DNA from: an uncultured Bacilli bacterium
GTDB taxonomy: Bacteria; Bacillota_I; Bacilli_A; RF39; UBA660
Reading direction: 5' to 3'
DNA: 14,883 nt
Assembly: GCA_934133155.1 (NCBI GenBank)
Contig: CAKPAT010000022.1
Coordinates: 1-14,883 of the forward strand
The position numbers and the translations under genes were made by a program. This document shows positions 5,875 to 13,672 of the stretch, piece after piece. How positions within the stretch are numbered: the stretch's first letter is position 1; each line of letters starts with the position of its first letter. The notes beneath the pieces are model-generated. The model was given only the letters and a program-made list of their open reading frames with translations. It was not told the DNA's origin and did not search any database.

Positions 5875-7140
5875 ATGTTTGTAGACGAAGCACTAGTGGA
5901 ATTATATGCTGGAGACGGTGGAGATGGATGTTTAGCATTTAGAAGAGAAAAATATGTTGCATTAGGAGGTCCATTTGGCGGAAATGGTGGAAATGGAGCT
6001 AATATAGTTTTTGAGGGAGATACAGGACTAAATACATTAATAGATTTTAAAAAAAGAAGAATAATTAAAGCCCCTCATGGTGAAAATGGACTAGGAAAAG
6101 GAAAATATGGTAAAAATGCTGATGATGTAATAATTAAAGTGCCACTTGGAACAGTAATTATGAATTATGAAACAAACGAAGTGATTGCTGATATTACTAA
6201 AGATAAAGAAAAAGTAATAGTTGCAAAAGGTGGAAAAGGTGGAAGAGGTAACATGGCATTTGCCACTAAAACAAACCCTGCACCTAAATATGCTGAAAAT
6301 GGTGAACCAGGCGAATATATAAAAATAAAATTAGAATTAAAATTAATGGCTGATGTTGGACTAGTTGGAAAACCAAGTGTAGGTAAATCAACATTTATCT
6401 CTAAAATATCCGCATCAAAACCTAAAATAGCCGATTATCCATTTACAACATTAGTTCCTAACTTAGGTGTAACTAAAACTATAGATGGTAGAAGTTTTGT
6501 TGTCGCAGACCTTCCAGGATTAATAGAAGGTGCCTCAGAAGGAAGCGGCTTAGGTGATAGGTTCTTAAAACATATTGAAAGAACCAGAATAATAGCACAT
6601 CTAATCGACATGAGTGGCATAACAAATGATCCTTATGAAGATTATCTAACAATTAATAAAGAATTAGAAAACTTTGACAAAACATTAGCTGAAAAACCAC
6701 AAATATTAATTGCCAGTAAAATGGATATGCCAGACGCTAAAGAAAATTTAAAAAAATTTAAAGAAAAAGTAAACAAAGAGATTTATGAAATGTCTGCCAT
6801 AAAAGGCGAAGGAATAAATGAAATATTAATTAAACTTGCTGATTTACTTGATGAAACACCAAAAACAGAAATCAAAAAAGAAGAGCCAGAAAGCCATATT
6901 GTTTATAAATTTGAAGAGAAAAAACCATATAATATAACAAAAGACGGTGAAACGTGGATAATAAGTGGTGACGAAGTAATTAAATTATTCAAAATGAGCC
7001 GTTTAGACACAGATGAAGCTATACTAAGATTTTCTAATAAATTAAGACACATGGGTGTTGACGATGAATTAAGAGAAAAAGGCATCAAAGAAGGCGACAT
7101 AATAAAAATAGCTGATTATGAATTTGAATTCCGTGAATAA
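5875..7140 (+). CDS. obg: GTPase Obg (ribosome assembly / stress GTPase)
   Basis: Obg is an essential GTPase bound to the large ribosomal subunit, linked to ribosome assembly and, in Bacillus, to stress response and sporulation start. The 421-residue product shows the whole family layout. The glycine-rich Obg fold covers about 1-158 (MFVDEALVELYAGDGGDG, GGPFGGNGGNG). The GTPase domain has G1 GKPSVGKST (165-173), a switch region PFTTLVPNLG, G3 DLPG (212-215) continuing IEGASEGSGLG, G4 SKMD (281-284) and G5 SAIKGEG (from 307). An OCT domain ends the protein (about 345-421). G4 is usually NKMD, so Ser281 is a mild oddity. The frame also allows GTG at 5866, but AAAGGTGAT (5862-5870) fits ATG 5875, and the product then starts MFVDE as in other Obg proteins. 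It is transcribed alone, with its own promoter and terminator. Confidence 0.95.
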   Translation: MFVDEALVELYAGDGGDGCLAFRREKYVALGGPFGGNGGNGANIVFEGDTGLNTLIDFKKRRIIKAPHGENGLGKGKYGKNADDVIIKVPLGTVIMNYETNEVIADITKDKEKVIVAKGGKGGRGNMAFATKTNPAPKYAENGEPGEYIKIKLELKLMADVGLVGKPSVGKSTFISKISASKPKIADYPFTTLVPNLGVTKTIDGRSFVVADLPGLIEGASEGSGLGDRFLKHIERTRIIAHLIDMSGITNDPYEDYLTINKELENFDKTLAEKPQILIASKMDMPDAKENLKKFKEKVNKEIYEMSAIKGEGINEILIKLADLLDETPKTEIKKEEPESHIVYKFEEKKPYNITKDGETWIISGDEVIKLFKMSRLDTDEAILRFSNKLRHMGVDDELREKGIKEGDIIKIADYEFEFRE

Positions 7141-7151
7141 CGGGATTTTTT
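7129..7151 (+). terminator. Rho-independent terminator after obg
   Basis: TTCCGT (7129-7134) pairs with ACGGGA (7140-7145), including one G-T pair, around a five-base loop and is followed by six T residues (7146-7151). The stop codon overlaps the loop and 3' arm. Confidence 0.55.
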
Positions 7152-7161
7152 AAATACCAAA

Positions 7162-7196
7162 AAATGAACGTATAATATGACATTATACGTTCATTT
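7162..7196. repeat. Perfect 15-base inverted repeat, five-base loop
   Basis: AAATGAACGTATAAT (7162-7176) is the exact complement of ATTATACGTTCATTT (7182-7196) around ATGAC. A six-base A-run (7159-7164) flanks the left side, so the hairpin would end in U residues only for leftward transcription. No leftward gene lies to its right. It may be an operator, an RNA structure or a reverse-facing terminator. Confidence 0.8.
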
Positions 7197-7292
7197 CACC
7201 TTTAATTATATCAAAAAATACTGAATTTCAACCTATAAATAGGGAAAAATTAACGTATATGCACTCTTATTAACACATAATGTCATATTATA
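7171..7292. repeat. Perfect 16-base long-range inverted repeat pair
   Basis: TATAATATGACATTAT (7171-7186) is exactly complementary to ATAATGTCATATTATA (7277-7292). A second nested pair, TATACGTT (7184-7191) and AACGTATA (7252-7259), supports the same fold. The left arm overlaps the 15-base hairpin at 7162-7196, so the two structures exclude each other. The right arm ends five bases before the ribosome site of the DUF285 gene. It could be a regulatory switch, a pair of operator sites, or the ends of a small mobile repeat of about 122 bases. Confidence 0.7.
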
Positions 7293-7311
7293 TGCTAAAA
7301 AGGAGTAACAT

Positions 7312-8361
7312 ATGCACAAAAGAAAACAAAGAAAAATAATTATAACCACATCTTTTATAATGCTTTTCCTACTAACCGTAGTTTATGCTTCGTTTAATAC
7401 AAGCATAAATTTAAAGGCTAAAGGAAACATCAAAGAAAAATCTCAAAAAATTCAAAGATTTTATCAAAATAGTAAAGAAGATTTTCATAGTGATTTTTAT
7501 AAAGAAAATATAGAAAACATCACATTTTCTAAAAATACAAAAATTCCAAGTAATGCCAAAGAAATATTTGATATATCAGAAGCTAAAGACAATGGAGTAG
7601 TCGCATACACAGTAGAAAATACAAATGGCAAATATGATTTATTCATAGTTTCAAAAAATGGAATTATCGCCAACGAAGATACCAGTTACTTCTTTGACGG
7701 ATTTATCAATCTTAAAACTATAAACTTTAATAATAGTTATGACACAAAAAATGTAAAAACTATGGCTAGAATGTTTCAAAATTGTAAAAGCTTAAAAGAA
7801 TTAAATTTAGAAAGTTTTAATACCGCAAATGTTACAAATATGAATAACATGTTTGATGGCACAGAAAGCCTAGAAGTATTAAATATAAAAAGCTTTAACA
7901 CCCAAAATGTAACAGATATGGGTGGTATGTTTTATGCTTGCCGTAAACTTAAAACATTAAACTTAAGTAATTTTGATACGTCAAATGTAACTATAATGAC
8001 AGATATGTTTTCAACATGTACATCACTAACTGAAATAAACCTAGCAAGTTTTAACACAAAAAACGTGATAAATATGAGTGGAATGTTTTTTTGCTGTCAA
8101 AGTTTAACTTCATTAAACTTAAATAATTTTAATACAGAAAAAGTAACAAATATGTCTATTATGTTTAACTGGTGTTCAAGTCTAAAAGAATTAAATCTTT
8201 GCTCATTTGATATAACAAATGTAACTTACTTAAATTCCATTTTTTCACATACACATTCATTAGAAAAAGTAACCGCAAACTGGGACACTACAAATAAAAA
8301 CACGGAAAACATGTTTTTAGACAGCAACATAAACCAAATTGAGCCAAAATGTATCATATAA
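7312..8361 (+). CDS. BspA/DUF285-type repeat surface protein
   Basis: The 349-residue protein has a positively charged start (MHKRKQRKIII), one hydrophobic span (about 9-27, probably a signal anchor or uncleaved signal), then a linker region. From about residue 132 it holds roughly eight repeats of about 24 residues with the DUF285 pattern [FW]-[ND]-T-x-N-V-T-x-M-x-x-M-F-x-x-C-x-x-L-x-x-L-N-L. Examples are SFNTANVTNMNNMF, NFDTSNVTIMTDMF and NFNTEKVTNMSIMF. These leucine-rich-repeat relatives are surface proteins in Mycoplasma and many gut Firmicutes, often expanded in number and thought to bind host or microbial partners. The ribosome site AAAAAGGAG (7297-7305) is six bases before the ATG. 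No LPXTG or other wall-sorting signal is seen at the C-terminus. The upstream gap carries two overlapping inverted repeats that may control it. Confidence 0.85.
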   Translation: MHKRKQRKIIITTSFIMLFLLTVVYASFNTSINLKAKGNIKEKSQKIQRFYQNSKEDFHSDFYKENIENITFSKNTKIPSNAKEIFDISEAKDNGVVAYTVENTNGKYDLFIVSKNGIIANEDTSYFFDGFINLKTINFNNSYDTKNVKTMARMFQNCKSLKELNLESFNTANVTNMNNMFDGTESLEVLNIKSFNTQNVTDMGGMFYACRKLKTLNLSNFDTSNVTIMTDMFSTCTSLTEINLASFNTKNVINMSGMFFCCQSLTSLNLNNFNTEKVTNMSIMFNWCSSLKELNLCSFDITNVTYLNSIFSHTHSLEKVTANWDTTNKNTENMFLDSNINQIEPKCII

Positions 8362-8411
8362 ATAACAAACTAATGGCACAACATATTTATATATTACCTG
8401 ATACCCTTTGT

Positions 8412-8420
8412 GGCGTCGCC
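8412..8420. repeat. Short GC-rich palindrome GGCGTCGCC
   Basis: GGCG (8412-8415) and CGCC (8417-8420) flank one base. It stands out in strongly AT-rich surroundings in the gap before the two-component genes. It may be a protein-binding site; nothing else supports a role. Confidence 0.3.
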
Positions 8421-8497
8421 TAAAAAAATGACAAAACCATAATTTCACATAATTCTATCAAATTATAACCACAATTGTTTAGTATCATGTATCTAGA

Positions 8498-8519
8498 GCA
8501 AGAGAAAAAAGACTCTTGC
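8498..8519 (+). other. Leader hairpin before the two-component operon
   Basis: GCAAGAG (8498-8504) pairs with CTCTTGC (8513-8519) around an A-rich eight-base loop. No T-run follows; instead a ribosome site and a seven-codon frame come next. Confidence 0.5.
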
Positions 8520-8534
8520 CAAAGGAAGTGATAT

Positions 8535-8558
8535 ATGATAGCATTCAAAAGAAAATAG
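8535..8558 (+). CDS. Possible leader peptide of seven residues
   Basis: AAAGGAAGTGAT (8521-8532) is a strong ribosome site placed just before ATG 8535. The frame reads MIAFKRK and stops at TAG 8556-8558. It lies between a stable hairpin and the promoter-like extended -10 of the response regulator gene. Such short frames can be leader peptides, but chance occurrence is quite possible and no attenuator is obvious. The ribosome site starts only two bases after the hairpin. Confidence 0.25.
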   Translation: MIAFKRK

Positions 8559-8567
8559 TGTTATACT
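8559..8567 (+). promoter_or_regulatory. Extended -10 promoter for the two-component operon
   Basis: TG-T-TATACT (8559-8567) is an extended -10 element; no good -35 box is found 16-18 bases upstream. The predicted start near 8574 leaves a leader of only about 14 bases containing GAGGCGAT, which makes it a little doubtful. Confidence 0.4.
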
Positions 8568-8587
8568 AAAACTGAGGCGATAAAAGT

Positions 8588-9241
8588 ATGTATAAAATTT
8601 GCTTAGTAGAAGATGAAAAAAATTTAAACGATTTAATAAAATCTTATCTCGAGTTAGCTGGTTATGAAGTTATGCAATATTACAGTGGAACAGACGCTTT
8701 AAATCACATAACTGATGAAGTTGATTTATGGATACTAGATATAATGCTTGGCGATAACGTCAGCGGATACGATATAATAAAAAAATTAAGAGAAAGCAAA
8801 GAAGTGCCTGTAATATTTACATCAGCTAGAGATCAAGACTTAGATAAAATTATTGGCCTAGAATTAGGAAGTGATGATTACGTAACTAAGCCTTATTCTC
8901 CCAAGGAATTAGTTTTAAGAGTCAATAATATAATAAAAAGAACTTACAATACACAAACTGAAAAAATTGCTTACGAAACATATGAAATCGACATAGATAA
9001 AAGAACAGTAAAAGAAAACGACAAAGAAATCTCTCTCACCACTTTAGAGTTTGATTTACTAATAATGTTTTTAAAAAACAAAAACATATCTTTTAGCCGA
9101 AATCAAATCTTAAAAAACGTTTGGGGTGATGATTATTTTGGTAGCGATAGAGTAGTAGACGACCTAGTCAGAAGAGTTAGAAAAAAGTTGCCAAAATTAA
9201 AAATAAAAAGTATATATGGATATGGATATAGAATGTCATGA
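8588..9241 (+). CDS. OmpR/PhoB-family response regulator
   Basis: The 217-residue protein is a DNA-binding response regulator that would be phosphorylated by the kinase encoded next. The receiver domain (about 1-118) has the acidic pair Glu8-Asp9, the phosphoacceptor Asp51 in LWILDIML, Thr78-Ser79 in VIFTSARD and Lys101 in YVTKPYSPKEL. The winged-helix output domain (about 125-217) has the family pattern LTTLEFDLLIMFLKN, FSRNQILKNVWG, a DRVVDDLVRRVRKKL recognition region and an ending SIYGYGYRMS. The length is normal. GAGGCGAT (8573-8580) serves as the ribosome site. The stop overlaps the kinase start by four bases (ATGA), so the pair is translationally coupled. The signal is unknown; the adjacent DUF285 surface gene is a plausible but unproven target. 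Confidence 0.93.
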   Translation: MYKICLVEDEKNLNDLIKSYLELAGYEVMQYYSGTDALNHITDEVDLWILDIMLGDNVSGYDIIKKLRESKEVPVIFTSARDQDLDKIIGLELGSDDYVTKPYSPKELVLRVNNIIKRTYNTQTEKIAYETYEIDIDKRTVKENDKEISLTTLEFDLLIMFLKNKNISFSRNQILKNVWGDDYFGSDRVVDDLVRRVRKKLPKLKIKSIYGYGYRMS

Positions 9242-10497
9242 AGTTAAAACATAATCTATATAGACAGCTACTTCTAGTAGTTGGCATAATGTTTATCCTT
9301 CTCTATATCAGCTTAGCCATAATACTACCAAAAATATTAATCCCATTTTACGAAAAAAATATATATCTATACTTAAAAACCCCACTCGACGTAGTTAGAT
9401 ATGATGTAAGTTCAACAGAAATAGATAGTAGTGTCGCATACCTTTATGTAAAAGATAACGTAATAACGGTATCAAATAACTTAAATAAAGTCGTAAATCT
9501 TTCTGCTAATCAAATTCTAGAAAAAATAAAAGATGACTATGGTAAATTTACATACCAAAATAAGACATATTATTATAATACTAAGAAAGATGAGTTTAGC
9601 TATAAAGTAGCAATAACTAGTGATAATTATGTAAAACAAATGCGTGAAGATATTATAGAAGCAGTGTTCCCCGTTCTACTTATCACACTTCTATTAATAC
9701 TTACAATAGTCGCATGGTGGTCACAATCACTAGCACAAAAAATAACCCATTTAAAAGAAAAAGTAGATAACTTAAGCAACGATAATTACGTTGATAAATA
9801 CAACTATAAAGTTGATGATGAATTAAAAGTCTTGGCCAGTGCCATCGACGAAATGAAACTTACATTACAAAAACAAGAAGAATATAAAAATCAAATGTAT
9901 CAAAACATTTCACATGATTTTAAAACCCCTCTCACCGTTATAAAATCATATATAGAAGCCATTGAAGATGGCGTCCAAGATGAAAAAAATGGTTTAAAAA
10001 TAATTAAACAAGAAATAAATAAATTAGAAATAAAAGTACACTCCTTACTATACTTAAATAAATTAACTTATTTTAAAGATATGGAAAATTACAAAAGTGG
10101 CAACATAAACGTTGTCGATATATTAGAAGCGTCCATATCAAAATTCAAATTAACAAGGCCAGATATTAAATGGCAACTCGATATACTAGACACCAAAACA
10201 ACCTTTAAAGGTACAAAAGAAATGTGGGAAGCTATAATTGATAATATTTTAAGCAATTTCATAAGATATGCTAGAAAGGAAGTAAAAATAACCGTAAAAG
10301 GGCATAAAATAACTTTCTACAATGATGGTGAAAATATCGATGAAACAATAATGAATGATATGTTTACTCCTTATAAAAAAGGAATAAAAGGACAGTTTGG
10401 GCTAGGACTATCAATTGTAAAACAAACCCTTTCCCTACTAGGGTACGAAGTTGTAGCCAAGAACGAAAAAATCGGAATTAGTTTTATAATAAAATAA
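9238..10497 (+). CDS. Membrane sensor histidine kinase
   Basis: The 419-residue kinase partners the response regulator before it. It has two membrane spans (about 11-37 and 143-161) enclosing a sensor of about 105 residues on the outer face, then a HAMP-like linker (about 162-215). The phosphoacceptor is His226 in QNISHDFKTPLTVIKSY. The ATPase domain has an N-box (WEAIIDNILSNFIRYA, 330-345), a variant G1 box YNDGENID (361-368) in place of the usual D-x-G-x-G, and a G2 box GQFGLGLSIVKQ (385-396). The G1 variant is common in kinases of low-GC Gram-positives and need not mean loss of activity. The outer domain is rich in Tyr, Asp and Lys and has no recognised fold or Cys. The stop at 10495-10497 touches the shared terminator with rpmB. 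Confidence 0.93.
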   Translation: MKLKHNLYRQLLLVVGIMFILLYISLAIILPKILIPFYEKNIYLYLKTPLDVVRYDVSSTEIDSSVAYLYVKDNVITVSNNLNKVVNLSANQILEKIKDDYGKFTYQNKTYYYNTKKDEFSYKVAITSDNYVKQMREDIIEAVFPVLLITLLLILTIVAWWSQSLAQKITHLKEKVDNLSNDNYVDKYNYKVDDELKVLASAIDEMKLTLQKQEEYKNQMYQNISHDFKTPLTVIKSYIEAIEDGVQDEKNGLKIIKQEINKLEIKVHSLLYLNKLTYFKDMENYKSGNINVVDILEASISKFKLTRPDIKWQLDILDTKTTFKGTKEMWEAIIDNILSNFIRYARKEVKITVKGHKITFYNDGENIDETIMNDMFTPYKKGIKGQFGLGLSIVKQTLSLLGYEVVAKNEKIGISFIIK

Positions 10498-10524
10498 AAA
10501 AATCAGTTTCAAAACTGATTTTTT
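10497..10524. terminator. Bidirectional terminator between the kinase gene and rpmB
   Basis: AATCAGTTT (10501-10509) and AAACTGATT (10512-10520) form a nine-base stem with a two-base loop, extended by A (10497-10500) against T (10521-10524). A-run and T-run on the two sides allow termination in both directions, serving two convergent genes. Confidence 0.8.
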
Positions 10525-10525
10525 G

Positions 10526-10699
10526 TTACGCATCAACAACCTTTTTAAGCGTTCTAAGTTCTCTAGCAGTTACTCTATATTTTTTACCATTAATAGTTAC
10601 AGTTTGTAAATTTGGTTTAAAAGCGTGTCTAGTCGCATTATTCGCATGTGAACGACGATTGCCAAATAAAGGTTTTGTTTGAGTTGCTTTCTTAGCCAT
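10526..10699 (-). CDS. rpmB: 50S ribosomal protein L28
   Basis: The minus strand encodes a 57-residue protein reading MAKKATQTKPLFGNRRSHA, then NNATRHAFKPNLQTVTI, NGKKYRVTAREL and a short basic end. GNxRSHAxN, the basic stretch before PNLQ-x-V and the V-T/S-AR-x-L motif are diagnostic for bacterial L28, a component of the large ribosomal subunit. It lacks the N-terminal Cys found in zinc-binding versions such as the C-x-x-T forms. GGAGGG (10710-10705) lies five bases before the ATG. The gene is alone on this strand, convergent with the kinase gene and divergent from dnaE, with its own strong promoter. Confidence 0.92.
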   Translation of the reverse strand: MAKKATQTKPLFGNRRSHANNATRHAFKPNLQTVTINGKKYRVTARELRTLKKVVDA

Positions 10700-10733
10700 A
10701 ATATCCCTCCTTGTAAGTTCATGTCTCTAAATA

Positions 10734-10762
10734 ACTTTATCATAATATTAAAAAGAAGTCAA
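10734..10762 (-). promoter_or_regulatory. Strong sigma-A promoter for rpmB
   Basis: On the minus strand TTGACT (10762-10757) and TAAAGT (10739-10734) are 17 bases apart, and a TG one base before the -10 makes it an extended type. The predicted start is near 10727. Confidence 0.7.
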
Positions 10763-10829
10763 TTTTTTTCCATAAAAAACTCGTTATTCTTAAAAAAATA
10801 TAGTAAAATAAAGACAGAAGGTGAAAAAC

Positions 10830-13619
10830 ATGCCCATAAATATAAAAACAGATAACTATTTACTAAACAGTATGATAAAAATAAACGCCCTAGTAAAAGC
10901 AGCTAAAGAAAAACAAATAAACGCCCTCGGTATCGCCGATAACAATATGTATGGTGCCCTTGAATTTTATAAAGCATGCAAAAAAGAAAACATCAAACCA
11001 ATAATTGGCTTAGAAATAAATGTGCCTGCAAAAATTTTATTATATGCTAAAAACTATCAAGGATATAAAAGTCTCATAAAAATAGAAACAAAAATAAACG
11101 AGCAAAACTTAAAACTAAAAGAAATAAATAAAGAAAATTTAATTTGTGTCATCCCTGCTAAAAATAAAGATATTTACCCAAAATTAAAAGAATACTTTAA
11201 AAATATCTATATCGGCTACGAAAAAGAAGAAGAAAAAAGAGACGGCTACATCAACATAAAAGAAGTAAGAGTACTAAATGACGAAGAGAAAAAATATCTT
11301 AAATATCTCCATGCCATTAAAACTGGAAATATAGTAGAAGAAGATACAAATAGTCTATTTAAAGAAGAAGAAAACATCATAATAAAAGAGTGCAACTTAA
11401 AAATAGAAAAAGAAGACCTGCTTCCTAAATACCCATGTATAGATAGCTTTCAAGCATTAAAAGATTTATGTCTTAAATCATTAAAAGAAATGTTTGGTGA
11501 AAAAGCTCCAAGAAAATATATTGAAAGATTAAAATATGAACTATCTATAATAAATAAAATGGGATTTAATGATTATTTTTTAATAGTTGCTGATTATGTA
11601 AAATACGCCAAAAATAGTGGAATATACGTTGGGCCAGGAAGAGGTAGTGCTGCCGGATCATTAACCGCATATATGCTTAAAATAACCGAAATAGACCCAT
11701 TAAAATATAACTTGCTATTTGAAAGATTTTTAAACCCTGAAAGAATAACTATGCCTGATATAGATGTTGATTTTGAAGATGAAAGAAGAGAAGAAGTAAT
11801 AGATTACTGCATAAAAAAATATGGTTCTAAAAAAGTCGCCTTAATATCAACATTTGGAACTCTCGCTTCAAAACAAGCAATTAGAGATATAGGCAAAATC
11901 ATGCAAATAAATGACAAAAAAATTGACGCCCTATGTAAAATGCTTAATCCTAAGAAAATATTAAAAGAAAACGAAAAGGAAGTAAATAATTATCTAAATC
12001 TAAACCCAGAATTAAAACCATTATATCAAGTAGCCTCAAAAATAGAAGGTCTAAAAAGACACACTTCAATTCACGCAGCCGGTATTGTCATATCAAAAAA
12101 TAACCTAGACGAAAACGTCCCATTAGATAAAAATGAAAAATACTACATCACCGAATATGATAAAGATATTTTAGAAAAAATTGGCATTTTAAAAATGGAT
12201 TTCCTTGGACTTAAAAATCTTACAATAATAAAAAATATCATAAATGATATACCAAATTTTACTTTAAAAGACATAAAAGAAAATGACGAAGAGACTATAA
12301 ACATATTTAAAGAAGCAAACACATTAGGTATATTTCAATTTGAATCACCGGGAATGATAAACTTTTTAAAAAAATTAAAGCCCAAAAACTTTAACGACAT
12401 AGTAGCAGCCATCGCCTTATTTAGACCAGGTCCAATGCACAGCATAGAAAATTATATCAAAAGAAAAGAAGGCAAAGAAAAACCAGACTATTTTGACCCA
12501 TCATTAGAAAATGTATTAAAACCAACTTATGGCATAATAATATATCAAGAGCAAATCATGCAAATCGCAAACATCATGGCTGGATACACATTAGCCGAAG
12601 CCGATTTACTAAGAAGAGCCATGAGTAAAAAAAATGCTGAAATACTAATGCTTGAAAAAGAAAAATTCATCAAAGGTAGTATTCAAAAAGGTTACAGTGA
12701 AGAACTTGCAAACCAAATATATGACTTAATATATCAGTTTGCTTCATATGGTTTCAATAAATCACACTCCGTAGCCTATGCCTTAATATCCTATCAAATG
12801 GCCTACTTAAAAGCTCATTTTAAACAAGTGTTTATTAAAAACCTATTAAACACAAATATGCAAAGTACACAAAAAACAAAAGAATACATAAACGAATGCA
12901 TAAAAAACAATATAAAAATATTAAAACCAGACATAAACAGTGCTATAAACGAATACACCATAAAAGATGGCTCAGTAATGTATCCACTAAACAGCATTAT
13001 TCCCGCAAACATATCAAAAGAAATAATAGAAGAAAGAAAAAATAGCAAATATAAAGACATCTTTGATTTTGTTTGCAGAAACAAAATAACCGAGGAAAAC
13101 TTAACAAAATTAATTAACGCCGGTGCCTTTGAAAACTTTAATTATAATCGCCAAACACTAATTAAAAATATTGATAAAATATTAAACTATAGTGCAATAG
13201 GTAATTATCTAAGTGAAAACTTAAAACCAGAACTAGAAATATATAAAGAATATCCAAAAGAAAAACTAATGCAAATAGAACTAGAAACATTTGGGTTATA
13301 CATAACTGAAAACCCTATAACTGAACTCAAACTAAAGCATCCAAATATTATTGAATTAAAAGACATAAAAAACTATTTTGATAAACAAATCACAGCAATC
13401 GTATATGCCGAAAAAATAAAAGAAATAGAAACAAAAAACAAAGAAAAAATGGCCTTCATAACCGCCAGTGACGAAATGGGCAAAATAGAGGTAACTATAT
13501 TTCCTAAAACATATGCAAAAATAAATATAGAACCTAATAAAATATACCTAATCAAGGGAAAGGTAGAAAAAAGATTTGACGAATACCAAATCATATTAAA
13601 TGACATAAAAAAAATTTAA
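10830..13619 (+). CDS. dnaE: DNA polymerase III alpha subunit, DnaE type, short form
   Basis: The 929-residue protein is a C-family replicative polymerase subunit that extends DNA from primers; in low-GC Gram-positives DnaE works beside PolC. The palm is intact: GPGRGSAAGS (268-277), PDIDVDF with Asp310 and Asp312, and the third carboxylate Asp457 in KMDFLGLKNL. SIHAAGIVIS, ALFRPGP, YQEQIMQIA and YGFNKSHSVAYA are further signatures. A helix-hairpin-helix region and an OB-fold (about 850-929) end it. It is shorter than B. subtilis DnaE (about 1,115). The N-terminal PHP domain is decayed: the usual HLH-x-HTEYS is PINIKTDNY here, and D-H-x-N-M is D-N-N-M, so metal-binding His are lost. I take ATG 10830, not GTG 10821, because AGAAGGTG (10816-10823) fits it. 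A weak promoter, TCGTTA (10781) with TAAAAT (10804), may serve it. Confidence 0.93.
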   Translation: MPINIKTDNYLLNSMIKINALVKAAKEKQINALGIADNNMYGALEFYKACKKENIKPIIGLEINVPAKILLYAKNYQGYKSLIKIETKINEQNLKLKEINKENLICVIPAKNKDIYPKLKEYFKNIYIGYEKEEEKRDGYINIKEVRVLNDEEKKYLKYLHAIKTGNIVEEDTNSLFKEEENIIIKECNLKIEKEDLLPKYPCIDSFQALKDLCLKSLKEMFGEKAPRKYIERLKYELSIINKMGFNDYFLIVADYVKYAKNSGIYVGPGRGSAAGSLTAYMLKITEIDPLKYNLLFERFLNPERITMPDIDVDFEDERREEVIDYCIKKYGSKKVALISTFGTLASKQAIRDIGKIMQINDKKIDALCKMLNPKKILKENEKEVNNYLNLNPELKPLYQVASKIEGLKRHTSIHAAGIVISKNNLDENVPLDKNEKYYITEYDKDILEKIGILKMDFLGLKNLTIIKNIINDIPNFTLKDIKENDEETINIFKEANTLGIFQFESPGMINFLKKLKPKNFNDIVAAIALFRPGPMHSIENYIKRKEGKEKPDYFDPSLENVLKPTYGIIIYQEQIMQIANIMAGYTLAEADLLRRAMSKKNAEILMLEKEKFIKGSIQKGYSEELANQIYDLIYQFASYGFNKSHSVAYALISYQMAYLKAHFKQVFIKNLLNTNMQSTQKTKEYINECIKNNIKILKPDINSAINEYTIKDGSVMYPLNSIIPANISKEIIEERKNSKYKDIFDFVCRNKITEENLTKLINAGAFENFNYNRQTLIKNIDKILNYSAIGNYLSENLKPELEIYKEYPKEKLMQIELETFGLYITENPITELKLKHPNIIELKDIKNYFDKQITAIVYAEKIKEIETKNKEKMAFITASDEMGKIEVTIFPKTYAKINIEPNKIYLIKGKVEKRFDEYQIILNDIKKI

Positions 13620-13630
13620 GGACTATATTT

Positions 13631-13658
13631 TTATCAAAAAATGTGTTAACATTAAAAT
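13631..13658 (+). promoter_or_regulatory. Probable sigma-A promoter for the 13673 gene
   Basis: TTATCA (13631-13636), a 16-base spacer and TAAAAT (13653-13658). No terminator is visible after dnaE, so read-through is also possible. Confidence 0.4.
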
Positions 13659-13672
13659 AAGAGGTGTAAAGA

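Noticed and set aside
6435..7100. Two minus-strand frames inside obg
   Set aside because: Both are antisense to conserved GTPase and OCT domain sequence and lack start signals.
7162..7196. Main terminator of obg
   Set aside because: The strong hairpin has no T-run on its 3' side for rightward transcription; the weaker hairpin at 7129-7151 has one and fits better.
8400..8440. Riboswitch such as c-di-GMP or preQ1 class
   Set aside because: The GC-rich palindrome alone does not match the conserved cores of these classes on either strand.
12815..13606. Minus-strand hydrophobic frames inside dnaE
   Set aside because: They are antisense to the conserved polymerase C-terminal half; hydrophobic reading arises from Lys/Asn-rich codons on the plus strand.
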